DNA of 64,000 nt from UBA12170 sp964293475. Its GTDB lineage: Bacteria > Bacteroidota > Bacteroidia > Bacteroidales > UBA12170. The notes below the pieces were generated by a model. That model saw nothing but the letters and a program-made list of their open reading frames with translations. It made no database searches and was not told the DNA's origin. Of the stretch, positions 17,985 through 25,306 are shown piece by piece. Where the stretch lies: assembly GCA_964293475.1 (NCBI GenBank), contig CAXYYJ010000020.1, forward strand, positions 15,666 through 79,665. Reading direction: 5' to 3'. The translations under genes were made by a program, and so were the position numbers. The stretch's first letter is position 1; every line of letters starts with the position of its first letter.

Positions 17985-18908
17985 TTACTTATCCTTTATC
18001 CATTGTATGTTTTGACTAAGACCTTTATATCCAGCTCTTTTTACGGCGGAATTCCTAAATAATTCTCCAAACTCATCAGGTTTTAGAGCTTCCCAGCCTT
18101 GCTTTCTAAGTGAAAACAGGTTTTCATTTGGTTGTAATTCATCAGTCACATTCAACCGGGGAGTTTTATTGAAGGGACAAACATCCTGGCAAATATCGCA
18201 ACCAAAAATCCAGCCGCGGAATTTCTTAGGCTCAATATCCTTTTCAGGGGACTTATTTTCTATGGTCTGGTAACTCAGACATCTGCTGGCATTCATTTTA
18301 TAGGGTTCAAAAAGGGCTTGAGTTGGACAGGCTTTAAGACATTTGTCGCAATCAAGGCAAAGATCGGGTTGCCTTTGTTTAAATACTTCTAATTCGCGGT
18401 CGATAAATAAATGACCGATAAAGAAAAAGGATCCATACTCCTTATTAATGAGCAACGTATTTTTTCCAATCCATCCTAAACCGCCTTTTTCGGCCAAAAG
18501 TCTGTCGGCTATAGGCGCTGAATCACAGAATGAACGATATACGAATTCCCCATAAATATGTTGAGCCCTTTCTGCAATCTGGTTCAATTTTGCTTTTACA
18601 ATGTGGTGATAATCTTTACCATAGGCATATTTGGCAATTCGGTAATTGTTATCAATGGTAAGTTTTTTATGGGGGTAATAGTTTAATAGAACCGTAAGGA
18701 TGCTTTTAACTTCAGGCATCAACTCGTTGGGATTAAACCTCATCGTAATGTTTTTCGCGAGGTAATCCATTTTTCCATGATAACCTTTCGATAGCCAATC
18801 CTCCAAATATTCTTTATGACCTTCCAAAGTCTCAGTAGCAGTTATGGCACTTTGGAAAAAGCCAGCTTCGGACGCTTCTTTCAACAAATATTCAGAAAGA
18901 GAAATCAT
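17985..18908 (-). CDS. queG: Epoxyqueuosine reductase
   Basis: This 307-residue enzyme reduces epoxyqueuosine to queuosine in tRNA, the last step of the pathway, using cobalamin and two [4Fe-4S] clusters. The catalytic aspartate is D129 in CDSAPIADR, followed by GGLGWIGKNT. The ferredoxin-like part shows CLDCDKCLKACPTQAL and CDICQDVCPFN, giving the eight cluster cysteines. Length fits the short form without a HEAT-like C-terminal extension. Its ATG overlaps the stop of ruvB by 4 bases, so it is translated with ruvB on one transcript. No other queuosine gene is in the window. Confidence 0.95.
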   Translation of the reverse strand: MISLSEYLLKEASEAGFFQSAITATETLEGHKEYLEDWLSKGYHGKMDYLAKNITMRFNPNELMPEVKSILTVLLNYYPHKKLTIDNNYRIAKYAYGKDYHHIVKAKLNQIAERAQHIYGEFVYRSFCDSAPIADRLLAEKGGLGWIGKNTLLINKEYGSFFFIGHLFIDRELEVFKQRQPDLCLDCDKCLKACPTQALFEPYKMNASRCLSYQTIENKSPEKDIEPKKFRGWIFGCDICQDVCPFNKTPRLNVTDELQPNENLFSLRKQGWEALKPDEFGELFRNSAVKRAGYKGLSQNIQWIKDK

Positions 18909-19963
18909 TCGGAATCGGAAGAATCTTTATTGAAATTCTGGCTAAACAAATCGGCTTGCGAAATTACAGGATATTTCCCCAAATGTTTGTAAGCCAGCTC
19001 GGTAACCTGGCGGCCTCTGGGTGTTCTCATCATAAATCCTTCCTGAATAAGGTAAGGTTCGTAAACTTCCTCAATGGTTCCGGCATCTTCACCCACAGCA
19101 GTGGCCACAGTAGTTAATCCTACGGGGCCTCCTTTAAATTTCTCGATAATGACACTGAGAATCTTATTATCCATCTCATCGAGGCCATATTTGTCCACAT
19201 TCAATGAGTTAAGCGCATATTGAGTAATTTTTATATCAATGGATCCATTTCCTTTAACTTCGGCAAAATCTCTGACTCTTCGAAGCAAGAGATTTGAAAT
19301 ACGTGGTGTTCCACGACTTCTTCTGGCAATTTCGAGAGCTGCTTCTTCGTGAATGGGAACTCCCAATATACCTGCGGAGCGGATGATGATTCTTTTCAGT
19401 GTTAATGCATCGTAATATTGAAGCCGCGAAGTAATTCCAAATCTGGATCGGAGAGGGGCAGTTAGTAATCCACTTCTTGTAGTAGCACCAATAAGTGTGA
19501 AGGGGCTTATATCAATCTGAACTGAGCGGGCGTTGGGTCCGGTTTCAATCATTATATCTATCTTGTAATCTTCCATGGCAGAATAAAGATATTCTTCAAC
19601 CACGGGACTAAGACGGTGAATTTCGTCGATAAACAATACGTCGCGTTCCTCCAGATTGGTTAGCAATCCGGCTAAATCACCAGGCTTGTCCAACACTGGC
19701 CCGCTGGTAACTTTAATTCCAACCCCAAGTTCATTGGCAATAATATTGGACAGGGTTGTTTTTCCTAACCCCGGAGGTCCATGGAGCAAAACATGGTCCA
19801 TGGCTTCGGATCTGTTTTTGGCTGCCTGTACAAAAACAATTAAATTCTCAACAACTTTACCCTGCCCTGAAAAATTTGCAAATTGTCCAGGACGGAGTAA
19901 TTGCTCCATTTCTTTTTCTTTTGGATTTAATTGATCGCCGGTGGCATCTAAATATTTATTCAT
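18905..19963 (-). CDS. ruvB: Holliday junction branch migration ATPase RuvB
   Basis: This 352-residue AAA+ ATPase forms the hexameric motor that, with RuvA, moves Holliday junctions during recombinational repair. It shows Walker A GPPGLGKTT (about 62-70), Walker B LFIDEIH, sensor GATTRSG, and the arginine finger region PLRSRFG. The C-terminal winged helix carries GGPVGLTTVATAVGEDAGTI and PRGRQVTELAYKHLG. Length is normal. ruvA and ruvC are absent from the window. queG follows with a 4-base overlap. A -7 box lies just upstream. Confidence 0.97.
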   Translation of the reverse strand: MNKYLDATGDQLNPKEKEMEQLLRPGQFANFSGQGKVVENLIVFVQAAKNRSEAMDHVLLHGPPGLGKTTLSNIIANELGVGIKVTSGPVLDKPGDLAGLLTNLEERDVLFIDEIHRLSPVVEEYLYSAMEDYKIDIMIETGPNARSVQIDISPFTLIGATTRSGLLTAPLRSRFGITSRLQYYDALTLKRIIIRSAGILGVPIHEEAALEIARRSRGTPRISNLLLRRVRDFAEVKGNGSIDIKITQYALNSLNVDKYGLDEMDNKILSVIIEKFKGGPVGLTTVATAVGEDAGTIEEVYEPYLIQEGFMMRTPRGRQVTELAYKHLGKYPVISQADLFSQNFNKDSSDSE

Positions 19964-19980
19964 TATGATGATTATAATGG

Positions 19981-19988
19981 CAAAAATA
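19981..19988 (-). promoter_or_regulatory. -7 box (TATTTTTG) upstream of ruvB
   Basis: Minus-strand TATTTTTG at 19988-19981 ends 17 bases before the ATG at 19963. No -33 element is seen. Confidence 0.45.
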
Positions 19989-20102
19989 GATAAAATTGGC
20001 AGATTATTTCGTTTGAAGTTTCTTTAAGATAATGATATTTTCTAATAAAATCAAGCCTTTGAGAATAATTTATAAAAAAAACTAAAAAAAGTTAAAAAAA
20101 TG

Positions 20103-20141
20103 TTTGGAAATTGGACAATTCTGTCTTATATTTGGACAGAA
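20103..20141 (+). promoter_or_regulatory. Promoter with -7 box framed by an inverted repeat (likely operator)
   Basis: TTTG (20103-20106), 20 bases, then TATATTTG (20127-20134) is a textbook Bacteroidota promoter. The -7 box sits in the 9-base centre of an inverted repeat, TTCTGTC (20119-20125) and GACAGAA (20135-20141). In addition TTGGACA occurs as a direct repeat at 20111-20117 and 20132-20138. A bound protein here would block RNA polymerase directly. Confidence 0.7.
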
Positions 20142-20187
20142 ATTAATGAGGCTTATTTATTAACATAATGTAGAAAGGACAATTATT

Positions 20188-20442
20188 ATGAAAATCTTTA
20201 CAAATGTGAATGCAGAAACAAGAATTATCAATTCGCCAGAATATCAGGAATATTTGGAATTTCTTGAAGAAGAGATGATGAGTAAAAATCCAGATGATTT
20301 TTGCTTTATGAAACCACAAAAGGAAAATTATTCAGAGTCAGATTTTGATGTGTTTAGTGCGATGGAAGTTGAAGCCTATAACGACTCAGTTTTTAATGAA
20401 GAATTATTAACAGGGTACAGAATTATTCAGGCGGCCATTTAG
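20188..20442 (+). CDS. Small acidic protein of unknown function
   Basis: This 84-residue protein has no family I recognise. It is rich in Glu, Asp, Tyr and Phe, with an acidic helix-like EYQEYLEFLEEEMM near residues 19-32. There is no signal peptide, membrane segment or DNA-binding motif, so it should be cytoplasmic. It is a real gene on three grounds: a consensus promoter 50-85 bases upstream, a purine-rich GAAAGGAC ribosome site about 8 bases before the ATG, and a strong terminator after it. The gene stands alone between divergent ruvB and the EEP gene. The promoter carries a probable operator, so it is likely induced under a specific condition. Confidence 0.75.
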   Translation: MKIFTNVNAETRIINSPEYQEYLEFLEEEMMSKNPDDFCFMKPQKENYSESDFDVFSAMEVEAYNDSVFNEELLTGYRIIQAAI

Positions 20443-20462
20443 TCATTTTGATTATTTAGTAG

Positions 20463-20508
20463 CCCATTATAGAGGAAAAGAACCAATCCTTTATAATGGG
20501 TTTTTTAT
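20463..20508 (+). terminator. Terminator after the small acidic protein gene
   Basis: CCCATTATA (from 20463) pairs with TATAATGGG (ending 20500), extended inward by AGG/CCT pairing, and is followed by TTTTTTATTTTTT. Confidence 0.85.
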
Positions 20509-20598
20509 TTTTTATTTGGTAATCATCTCCTTATTGCGGAAATAGAATTTACGACTTTATTGTTTATTTTGGTATTTTTACGACCTAAAATTCAGCTG

Positions 20599-21606
20599 AT
20601 GAAACTTCTAAAACTACCTGTCATCATATTTTCAGTTTTGCTGAGTGTATTTATTATTTTCTACTTATGGGCTAAAGGCCCCAAAAGTTCACCAACAGAA
20701 TACACCACCATTACACAATATCGTGAAGCTCAATTTGCATTACCCGATACTTTTTTGGTGATGACATACAATTTGGGCTATGCATCGGGCATGACCAATA
20801 ATCTTCCAGTGGAAAGGCCTAAAAGTATGATTGAGCAAAATCTCAAACATGCTGATAAGCTACTTGGTGAAATTAAGCCACAAATTATCGGATTTCAGGA
20901 AATTGATTTTAATTCTTCGAGATCTTATCATATGAATCAAATGGAGCATATTGCTAAGGAATCTGATTTTGCTCAGGCAGCAGCAGCGGTGAATTGGGAT
21001 AAACGGTATGTTCCTTTTCCCTATTGGCCTTTGAAATATAATTTCGGCGACATGCTCTCCGGGCAGGCAATTCTAAGTCAGATTGGTGTTGTTAGTAACA
21101 GCAGAATTGTATTGCCATTCCCCGATAATAATCCTTTTTACTACGATAGTTTTTATTTGGACAGGTTGGCACAAATTACATGGTTAAAGAACGGGGAGGA
21201 TAGTTTGTTGGTCATTAATGTTCATTTCGAAGCCTGGGATGCTTCAACCCGCGAAAAACAAGCCGATATTGTTCTGGATTTATTCAAAAAATATGAGCTT
21301 AAATACCCAATTTTTCTCATTGGAGACTTCAATTGTTCACCACCCTTTGACGAAAATGCCATGAAAGAGCTTACAATAAGTAAACTTATCAGTCATCCCG
21401 CCATAAGCCTTGCCATTAATGAATCCAAATATAAAAGCTCACCATCTCATTTTTTTACTTTCGATAGCCAAAACCCTAATATCAAAATTGACTATATCAT
21501 GTACAACAATAGGTTTTTGCAATGTATTGATGCGCAGGTTGTTAATAGGGCAGGGAGTATATCTGACCATCTTCCTGTATTGGCTCGTTTTGTATTTGCC
21601 AACTAA
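20599..21606 (+). CDS. Endonuclease/exonuclease/phosphatase family protein, membrane-anchored
   Basis: This protein of about 335 residues is in the EEP superfamily of Mg-dependent phosphoesterases, which cut DNA, RNA, phosphoinositides or sphingolipids. An N-terminal hydrophobic helix (about 5-25) should anchor it in or export it across the inner membrane. Core motifs are MTYNLGY, GFQEIDFNS (catalytic Glu), INVHFEAWD, LIGDFNCSPP and SDHLPVLARF (final catalytic Asp-His). The ATG at 20599 was chosen over an earlier one at 20560 because the hydrophobic helix begins there. A second, different EEP gene lies at 37954. Extracytoplasmic location favours a lipid or extracellular nucleic-acid substrate, but this is inference. 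Confidence 0.85.
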   Translation: MKLLKLPVIIFSVLLSVFIIFYLWAKGPKSSPTEYTTITQYREAQFALPDTFLVMTYNLGYASGMTNNLPVERPKSMIEQNLKHADKLLGEIKPQIIGFQEIDFNSSRSYHMNQMEHIAKESDFAQAAAAVNWDKRYVPFPYWPLKYNFGDMLSGQAILSQIGVVSNSRIVLPFPDNNPFYYDSFYLDRLAQITWLKNGEDSLLVINVHFEAWDASTREKQADIVLDLFKKYELKYPIFLIGDFNCSPPFDENAMKELTISKLISHPAISLAINESKYKSSPSHFFTFDSQNPNIKIDYIMYNNRFLQCIDAQVVNRAGSISDHLPVLARFVFAN

Positions 21607-21750
21607 AATACTTCATTTTTTGGGCGGGTTAATTATCGTTAAAAATGCCCAAAGGTTACTAAATTAAGTTGATATTTGTCCCGGCCAATAAGGCTTCAGT
21701 GGATATTATTAAAATATTGTCCGACAGGTTTAAAATTAAATAAAAACATA

Positions 21751-21758
21751 TACTTTTG
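21751..21758 (+). promoter_or_regulatory. -7 box (TACTTTTG) four bases before the bamD ATG
   Basis: TACTTTTG fits TAnnTTTG and is followed by only CAGG before the ATG at 21763. Transcription would start at or beside the A of the start codon, giving a leaderless message. No good -33 element is seen. Confidence 0.5.
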
Positions 21759-21762
21759 CAGG

Positions 21763-22584
21763 ATGTTAAAAAGCAGTTATATTATATTGTTCATGGGTGT
21801 AGTTTTATCCTTAACTGGCTGTAAGTTTCACAAACTTTTAAAGAGCAGCGATTATGAGGAAAAATATGCCATGGCCATAGAGTTTTATAATCAGAAAGAC
21901 TATAACAGGGCTCTACAGCTCATGGATCAGATAGTTCCAATTTATAAAGGCACCGCTAAATCGCAGGAGTTGGAGTATATGTATGCCATGAGTTATTTTA
22001 TGCAGAGCGACAATGTTTTGGCAAGCTACTATTTTAAGCGGTACTACAAAAACTACCCAACTGGAGAACAAGCAGAAGATGCCCTTTATTATAGCGCCTA
22101 TTGCAATTACTTAGATAGTCCCCGTTCTTCTCTTGACCAGGAAACCACCAAGGCAGCAATTCAGGAACTCAAGCTCTTTATGGTCAGATTTCCATCGAGT
22201 AAAAGGTATGTAGAAGCCGAAAAATATGTTAACGAATTGGAAGACAAGCTCGAAAAGAAAGATTTTGATATAGCAAAGCAATATTTTAAAATGGAAGACT
22301 ACAATGCTGCCATCATGGCATTTCAAACCTTCATTAAAAAATATCCAGATAGCAATTTTAAGGAGCAGGTAATGTTCTATACACTGAAATCCTATTATGA
22401 TTATGCTTTGCTGAGTTTTAGCAAAAAACAGGAAGAGAGATTTACAAAATCAATAGGTTCCTATGTAGATTTTATTGCATTATATCCTGAAAGTAAATTT
22501 AAGGATGAAGCAGAAAAAATATATGAGAAAGCCTCCGAAAGTATCGGAAGGTCAACACAGAAAAATGATTTAAACAATTTATAA
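21763..22584 (+). CDS. bamD: Outer membrane assembly lipoprotein BamD
   Basis: This lipoprotein of about 273 residues is the TPR-containing component of the BAM complex that folds beta-barrels into the outer membrane. The signal sequence ends in the lipobox LTGC (Cys near 20). The mature part has TPR-like pairs such as YAMAIEFYNQKDYNRALQLM, YYFKRYYKNYPTGEQAEDALYY and FKMEDYNAAIMAFQTFIKKYP. The ATG at 21763 is chosen because it begins the signal peptide; an in-frame extension upstream has no signal character. It heads the block bamD-rpoZ-coaBC-DUF4835-recN, an order widely kept in Bacteroidota. The adjacent -7 box suggests leaderless translation. Confidence 0.93.
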   Translation: MLKSSYIILFMGVVLSLTGCKFHKLLKSSDYEEKYAMAIEFYNQKDYNRALQLMDQIVPIYKGTAKSQELEYMYAMSYFMQSDNVLASYYFKRYYKNYPTGEQAEDALYYSAYCNYLDSPRSSLDQETTKAAIQELKLFMVRFPSSKRYVEAEKYVNELEDKLEKKDFDIAKQYFKMEDYNAAIMAFQTFIKKYPDSNFKEQVMFYTLKSYYDYALLSFSKKQEERFTKSIGSYVDFIALYPESKFKDEAEKIYEKASESIGRSTQKNDLNNL

Positions 22585-22586
22585 TT

Positions 22587-22928
22587 ATGGATTATAAAAG
22601 ATTGAAAACAGATAAGGTAGCTGTTACCCGCAATTTAAGCGAATTCGATGTCCCAACAGGAAATATTTACGAAACCATCGCAATAATAGCCAAACGATCC
22701 AATCAAATTAGTAAAGAGTTGAAAGAAGAGTTGAATCGGAAAATCGAAGAATTTTCATCAACAGGTGATAATTTGGAAGAAGTTTTTGAAAATCGTGAGC
22801 AAATAGAAATTGCAAAACATTATGAAAAGCTGCCTAAGCCAACACTAATTGCCATTCAGGAGTTTCTTGATGATGAGATTTATTATAGAAACCCAACAAA
22901 AGAGGCTGCAAATCTTAAGTCTAATTAA
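22587..22928 (+). CDS. rpoZ: RNA polymerase omega subunit (Bacteroidota form)
   Basis: This 113-residue protein matches the Bacteroidota version of RNA polymerase omega, the small subunit that helps fold and hold beta-prime. The N-terminal half, with VPTGNIYETIAIIAKRSNQISKEL, corresponds to the conserved Rpb6/omega core where the helix after the GN(I/L)YE region contacts beta-prime. The C-terminal acidic part is phylum specific. It begins two bases after the bamD stop and is followed by a terminator hairpin, so bamD-rpoZ form a tight pair. Confidence 0.88.
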   Translation: MDYKRLKTDKVAVTRNLSEFDVPTGNIYETIAIIAKRSNQISKELKEELNRKIEEFSSTGDNLEEVFENREQIEIAKHYEKLPKPTLIAIQEFLDDEIYYRNPTKEAANLKSN

Positions 22929-22948
22929 TCATATATAAGGTATTTTAG

Positions 22949-22990
22949 AACTCCTTTATTAGTGTTCATCATTAGTAAAGGGGTTTTTTC
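22949..22990 (+). terminator. Terminator after rpoZ
   Basis: AACTCCTTTATTA pairs with TTAGTAAAGGGGTT, allowing G-T pairs, and ends in TTTTTT. It partly separates bamD-rpoZ from coaBC. Confidence 0.75.
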
Positions 22991-23020
22991 TATTTTTATA
23001 CTTTATTTAATATATTCAGT

Positions 23021-24229
23021 ATGCGATTAAAGGATAAAAAAATATTGATTGGAATTACCGGGAGCATTGCCGCTTATAAGACTCCACTTCTGGTTAGATT
23101 GCTTAAAAAGGAAGGGGCTCAGGTTCAAATTGTTATAACTCCTTCCGGAAAGGACTTTGTAACCCCTTTAACTCTATCAACATTGTCTGGGAATCCCGTC
23201 CTGTCCGAATTCTTTAATCCGCAAGATGGTTTCTGGAACAGTCATGTGGAAATGGGCCGGTGGGCCGATGTATTTATTATTGCGCCCGCTTCTGCTTCAA
23301 CTTTGTCAAAAATGGCTCATGGTCTCTGTGATAACTTGTTGACGACTACTTATCTTTCGGCAAAATGCCCTGTTTTTTTTGCCCCAGCAATGGACTTGGA
23401 TATGTTTGCTCATCCTGCAACTATAGAAAATATTGAAAAACTGATTTCCCGCGGTAATCGGCTTATTGAAGCGCAAACAGGTGAACTTGCCAGTGGTTTG
23501 TGTGGTGCTGGCAGAATGGAAGAGCCTGAGATTATTTTAGAAAAAATAGTAGAGCATTTTAATCCAGTCACCAGTTTTGTCAATAAGAAAATACTGATAA
23601 CTGCGGGTCCAACTCATGAAGCTATTGATCCGGTTAGATTTATTGGAAATCACTCTACTGGGAAAATGGGCTATGCTATAGCCGAAACCATGGCCAGGAG
23701 AGGAGCAAAAGTTGTTTTGGTGAGTGGTCCTGTTAATATTAAGGCGCAAAATCCTAATATTCAAACAATTAATGTTGTTTCCGCATCCGAAATGTATAAT
23801 GCAGCCCAGGAGCATTTTGGAGATTCTGACGTGGCCATTTTATCAGCCGCGGTAGCAGATTTTAAACCCATTGAAGTGTCGCGGCAAAAAATTAAAAAAG
23901 ATAAACAGACACTTCAACTTCAGCTCGAATCTACGAAAGACATTCTTAAAAGCCTTGGCGAAATTAAAACCCACCAGTTTTTAGTGGGGTTTGCCCTTGA
24001 AACCAATGATGAGATTGCAAATGCAAAAGCAAAATTGGAATCGAAAAATTGCGATGCTATTGTTTTAAATTCTTTGAGAGAACAGGGGGCTGGTTTTGGA
24101 ACCGATACCAATAAAATTACAATCCTTGGCAAAAATCATGAACCTGTAGTATTCGAGCTAAAATCGAAGGAGAAAGTTGCTGAGGATATTTGTAATTATA
24201 TTGAATCTACTGGTTTTGGCAAGGCTTAG
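23021..24229 (+). CDS. coaBC: Bifunctional phosphopantothenoylcysteine decarboxylase / phosphopantothenate-cysteine ligase
   Basis: This 402-residue fusion performs two consecutive steps of coenzyme A synthesis. CoaB joins 4'-phosphopantothenate to cysteine using CTP, and CoaC, an FMN enzyme, decarboxylates the product. The CoaC part (about 1-185) shows GITGSIAAYK, NSHVEMGRWADVFIIAPASA with the active-site His, and SGLCGAGRM with the catalytic cysteine. The CoaB part (about 190-402) starts with ITAGPTHEAIDPVRFIGNHSTGKMG and contains LSAAVADFKP. Length is normal. It lies in the conserved bamD-rpoZ-coaBC-DUF4835-recN series. Confidence 0.96.
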   Translation: MRLKDKKILIGITGSIAAYKTPLLVRLLKKEGAQVQIVITPSGKDFVTPLTLSTLSGNPVLSEFFNPQDGFWNSHVEMGRWADVFIIAPASASTLSKMAHGLCDNLLTTTYLSAKCPVFFAPAMDLDMFAHPATIENIEKLISRGNRLIEAQTGELASGLCGAGRMEEPEIILEKIVEHFNPVTSFVNKKILITAGPTHEAIDPVRFIGNHSTGKMGYAIAETMARRGAKVVLVSGPVNIKAQNPNIQTINVVSASEMYNAAQEHFGDSDVAILSAAVADFKPIEVSRQKIKKDKQTLQLQLESTKDILKSLGEIKTHQFLVGFALETNDEIANAKAKLESKNCDAIVLNSLREQGAGFGTDTNKITILGKNHEPVVFELKSKEKVAEDICNYIESTGFGKA

Positions 24230-24330
24230 TTAGAGCTATAAATAAAATATTGTAAAATTATAAGCGTTATTTAATATCCTCATGCGATAGAAGTATACCT
24301 TTGGATAAAATATTTTTCAGCGGATTTTTA

Positions 24331-24381
24331 AAGTTGGAAGACAAAAAGTAAAATCGCAAGTTGACAACAGACAAAAAGTAA
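24331..24381 (+). repeat. Imperfect direct repeat before the DUF4835 gene
   Basis: AGACAAAAAGTAA occurs at 24339-24351 and again at 24369-24381, each preceded by AAGTTG (24331 and 24358). The copies lie 30 bases apart, about three helical turns, and end 22 bases before the ATG. Confidence 0.55.
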
Positions 24382-24402
24382 CTTATAACAAAACGAATAC
24401 TC

Positions 24403-25305
24403 ATGAATATCAAGTATCTATTAATCATTTTAGCTTTGTTTACCTATCTTGGTGCGAATAGTCAGGAGATTAATGGCTCTGTGCAAGTATCGGCAAGACA
24501 GATTGAAGGTACAGACCGCGACGCCTTTAAAGAACTTCAGGACGGGCTCTACGAATTTGTAAATAATACAATCTGGACCAGTTATGCATACAAGGCTGAA
24601 GAGCGATTGGAATGTACCATTTTGCTTACTTTAAGCGAAAGAGTTTCGTCCGATCAGTATAAAGGAAAGCTCAATCTGGTGTTGCGTCGTCCTGTTTACA
24701 AAACAAATTATAACTCCACCATGTTTAATTATATAGATACGGATGTAGAATTTAAATATTCCGAAGGCGAACCTTTAACATACGCGGAGAATTCATTTAC
24801 TTCAAATTTAACAAGTTTAGTAGCCTATTATATTTATGTGTTTCTTGGTATCGATGGCGATTCTTTTTCAAAGTATGGTGGAACACCTTATTTCGAGAAG
24901 GCTCAGGCTGTGGTTCAGGATGCGCAAAACTCATCGGAACCAGGCTGGAAAGCTTTTGAGAATATGAAAAACAGATACTGGCTCACAGAAAATTTACTGA
25001 ATCCCCAATATCGACCCATCCGTGAGAGTATTTATGAATATCACCGACTTGGGTTGGATGTGATGTATGATAATGTGGAAAGTGGCAGAACAAGCATAGC
25101 TGAAAGTCTCAAACTTTTACAGCAGGCAAACGGGTCTAAACCAGGTTCATTTCTTTTGCGTTTATATGTTGACTCCAAACGAGATGAAATTATAAAGATT
25201 TTTGGTGAAGGAAGTCCAACCACCAAAACTGAAGTGGTTAATATTATGAAGGAAATAGATCCTTCCAACGGAGATAAGTATTCTGTAATATTAAAAAGCC
25301 AATAG
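24403..25305 (+). CDS. DUF4835 family exported protein (PorD-like)
   Basis: This 300-residue protein has a signal peptide (hydrophobic segment to about residue 20, GANSQE) and belongs to the DUF4835 family. The family is found almost only in Bacteroidota and sits between coaBC and recN, as here. Family traits seen are the opening Q-x-NGSVQVSARQIEGTD pattern, WTSYAYKAEERLECTILLT, and the middle SLVAYYIYVFLGIDGDSFSKYGGTPYFEKAQAV. Some annotations call these proteins PorD and link them to type IX secretion; I recall that name but cannot verify it here. It should be periplasmic or outer-membrane associated. recN starts two bases later. Confidence 0.82.
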   Translation: MNIKYLLIILALFTYLGANSQEINGSVQVSARQIEGTDRDAFKELQDGLYEFVNNTIWTSYAYKAEERLECTILLTLSERVSSDQYKGKLNLVLRRPVYKTNYNSTMFNYIDTDVEFKYSEGEPLTYAENSFTSNLTSLVAYYIYVFLGIDGDSFSKYGGTPYFEKAQAVVQDAQNSSEPGWKAFENMKNRYWLTENLLNPQYRPIRESIYEYHRLGLDVMYDNVESGRTSIAESLKLLQQANGSKPGSFLLRLYVDSKRDEIIKIFGEGSPTTKTEVVNIMKEIDPSNGDKYSVILKSQ

Positions 25306-25306
25306 T

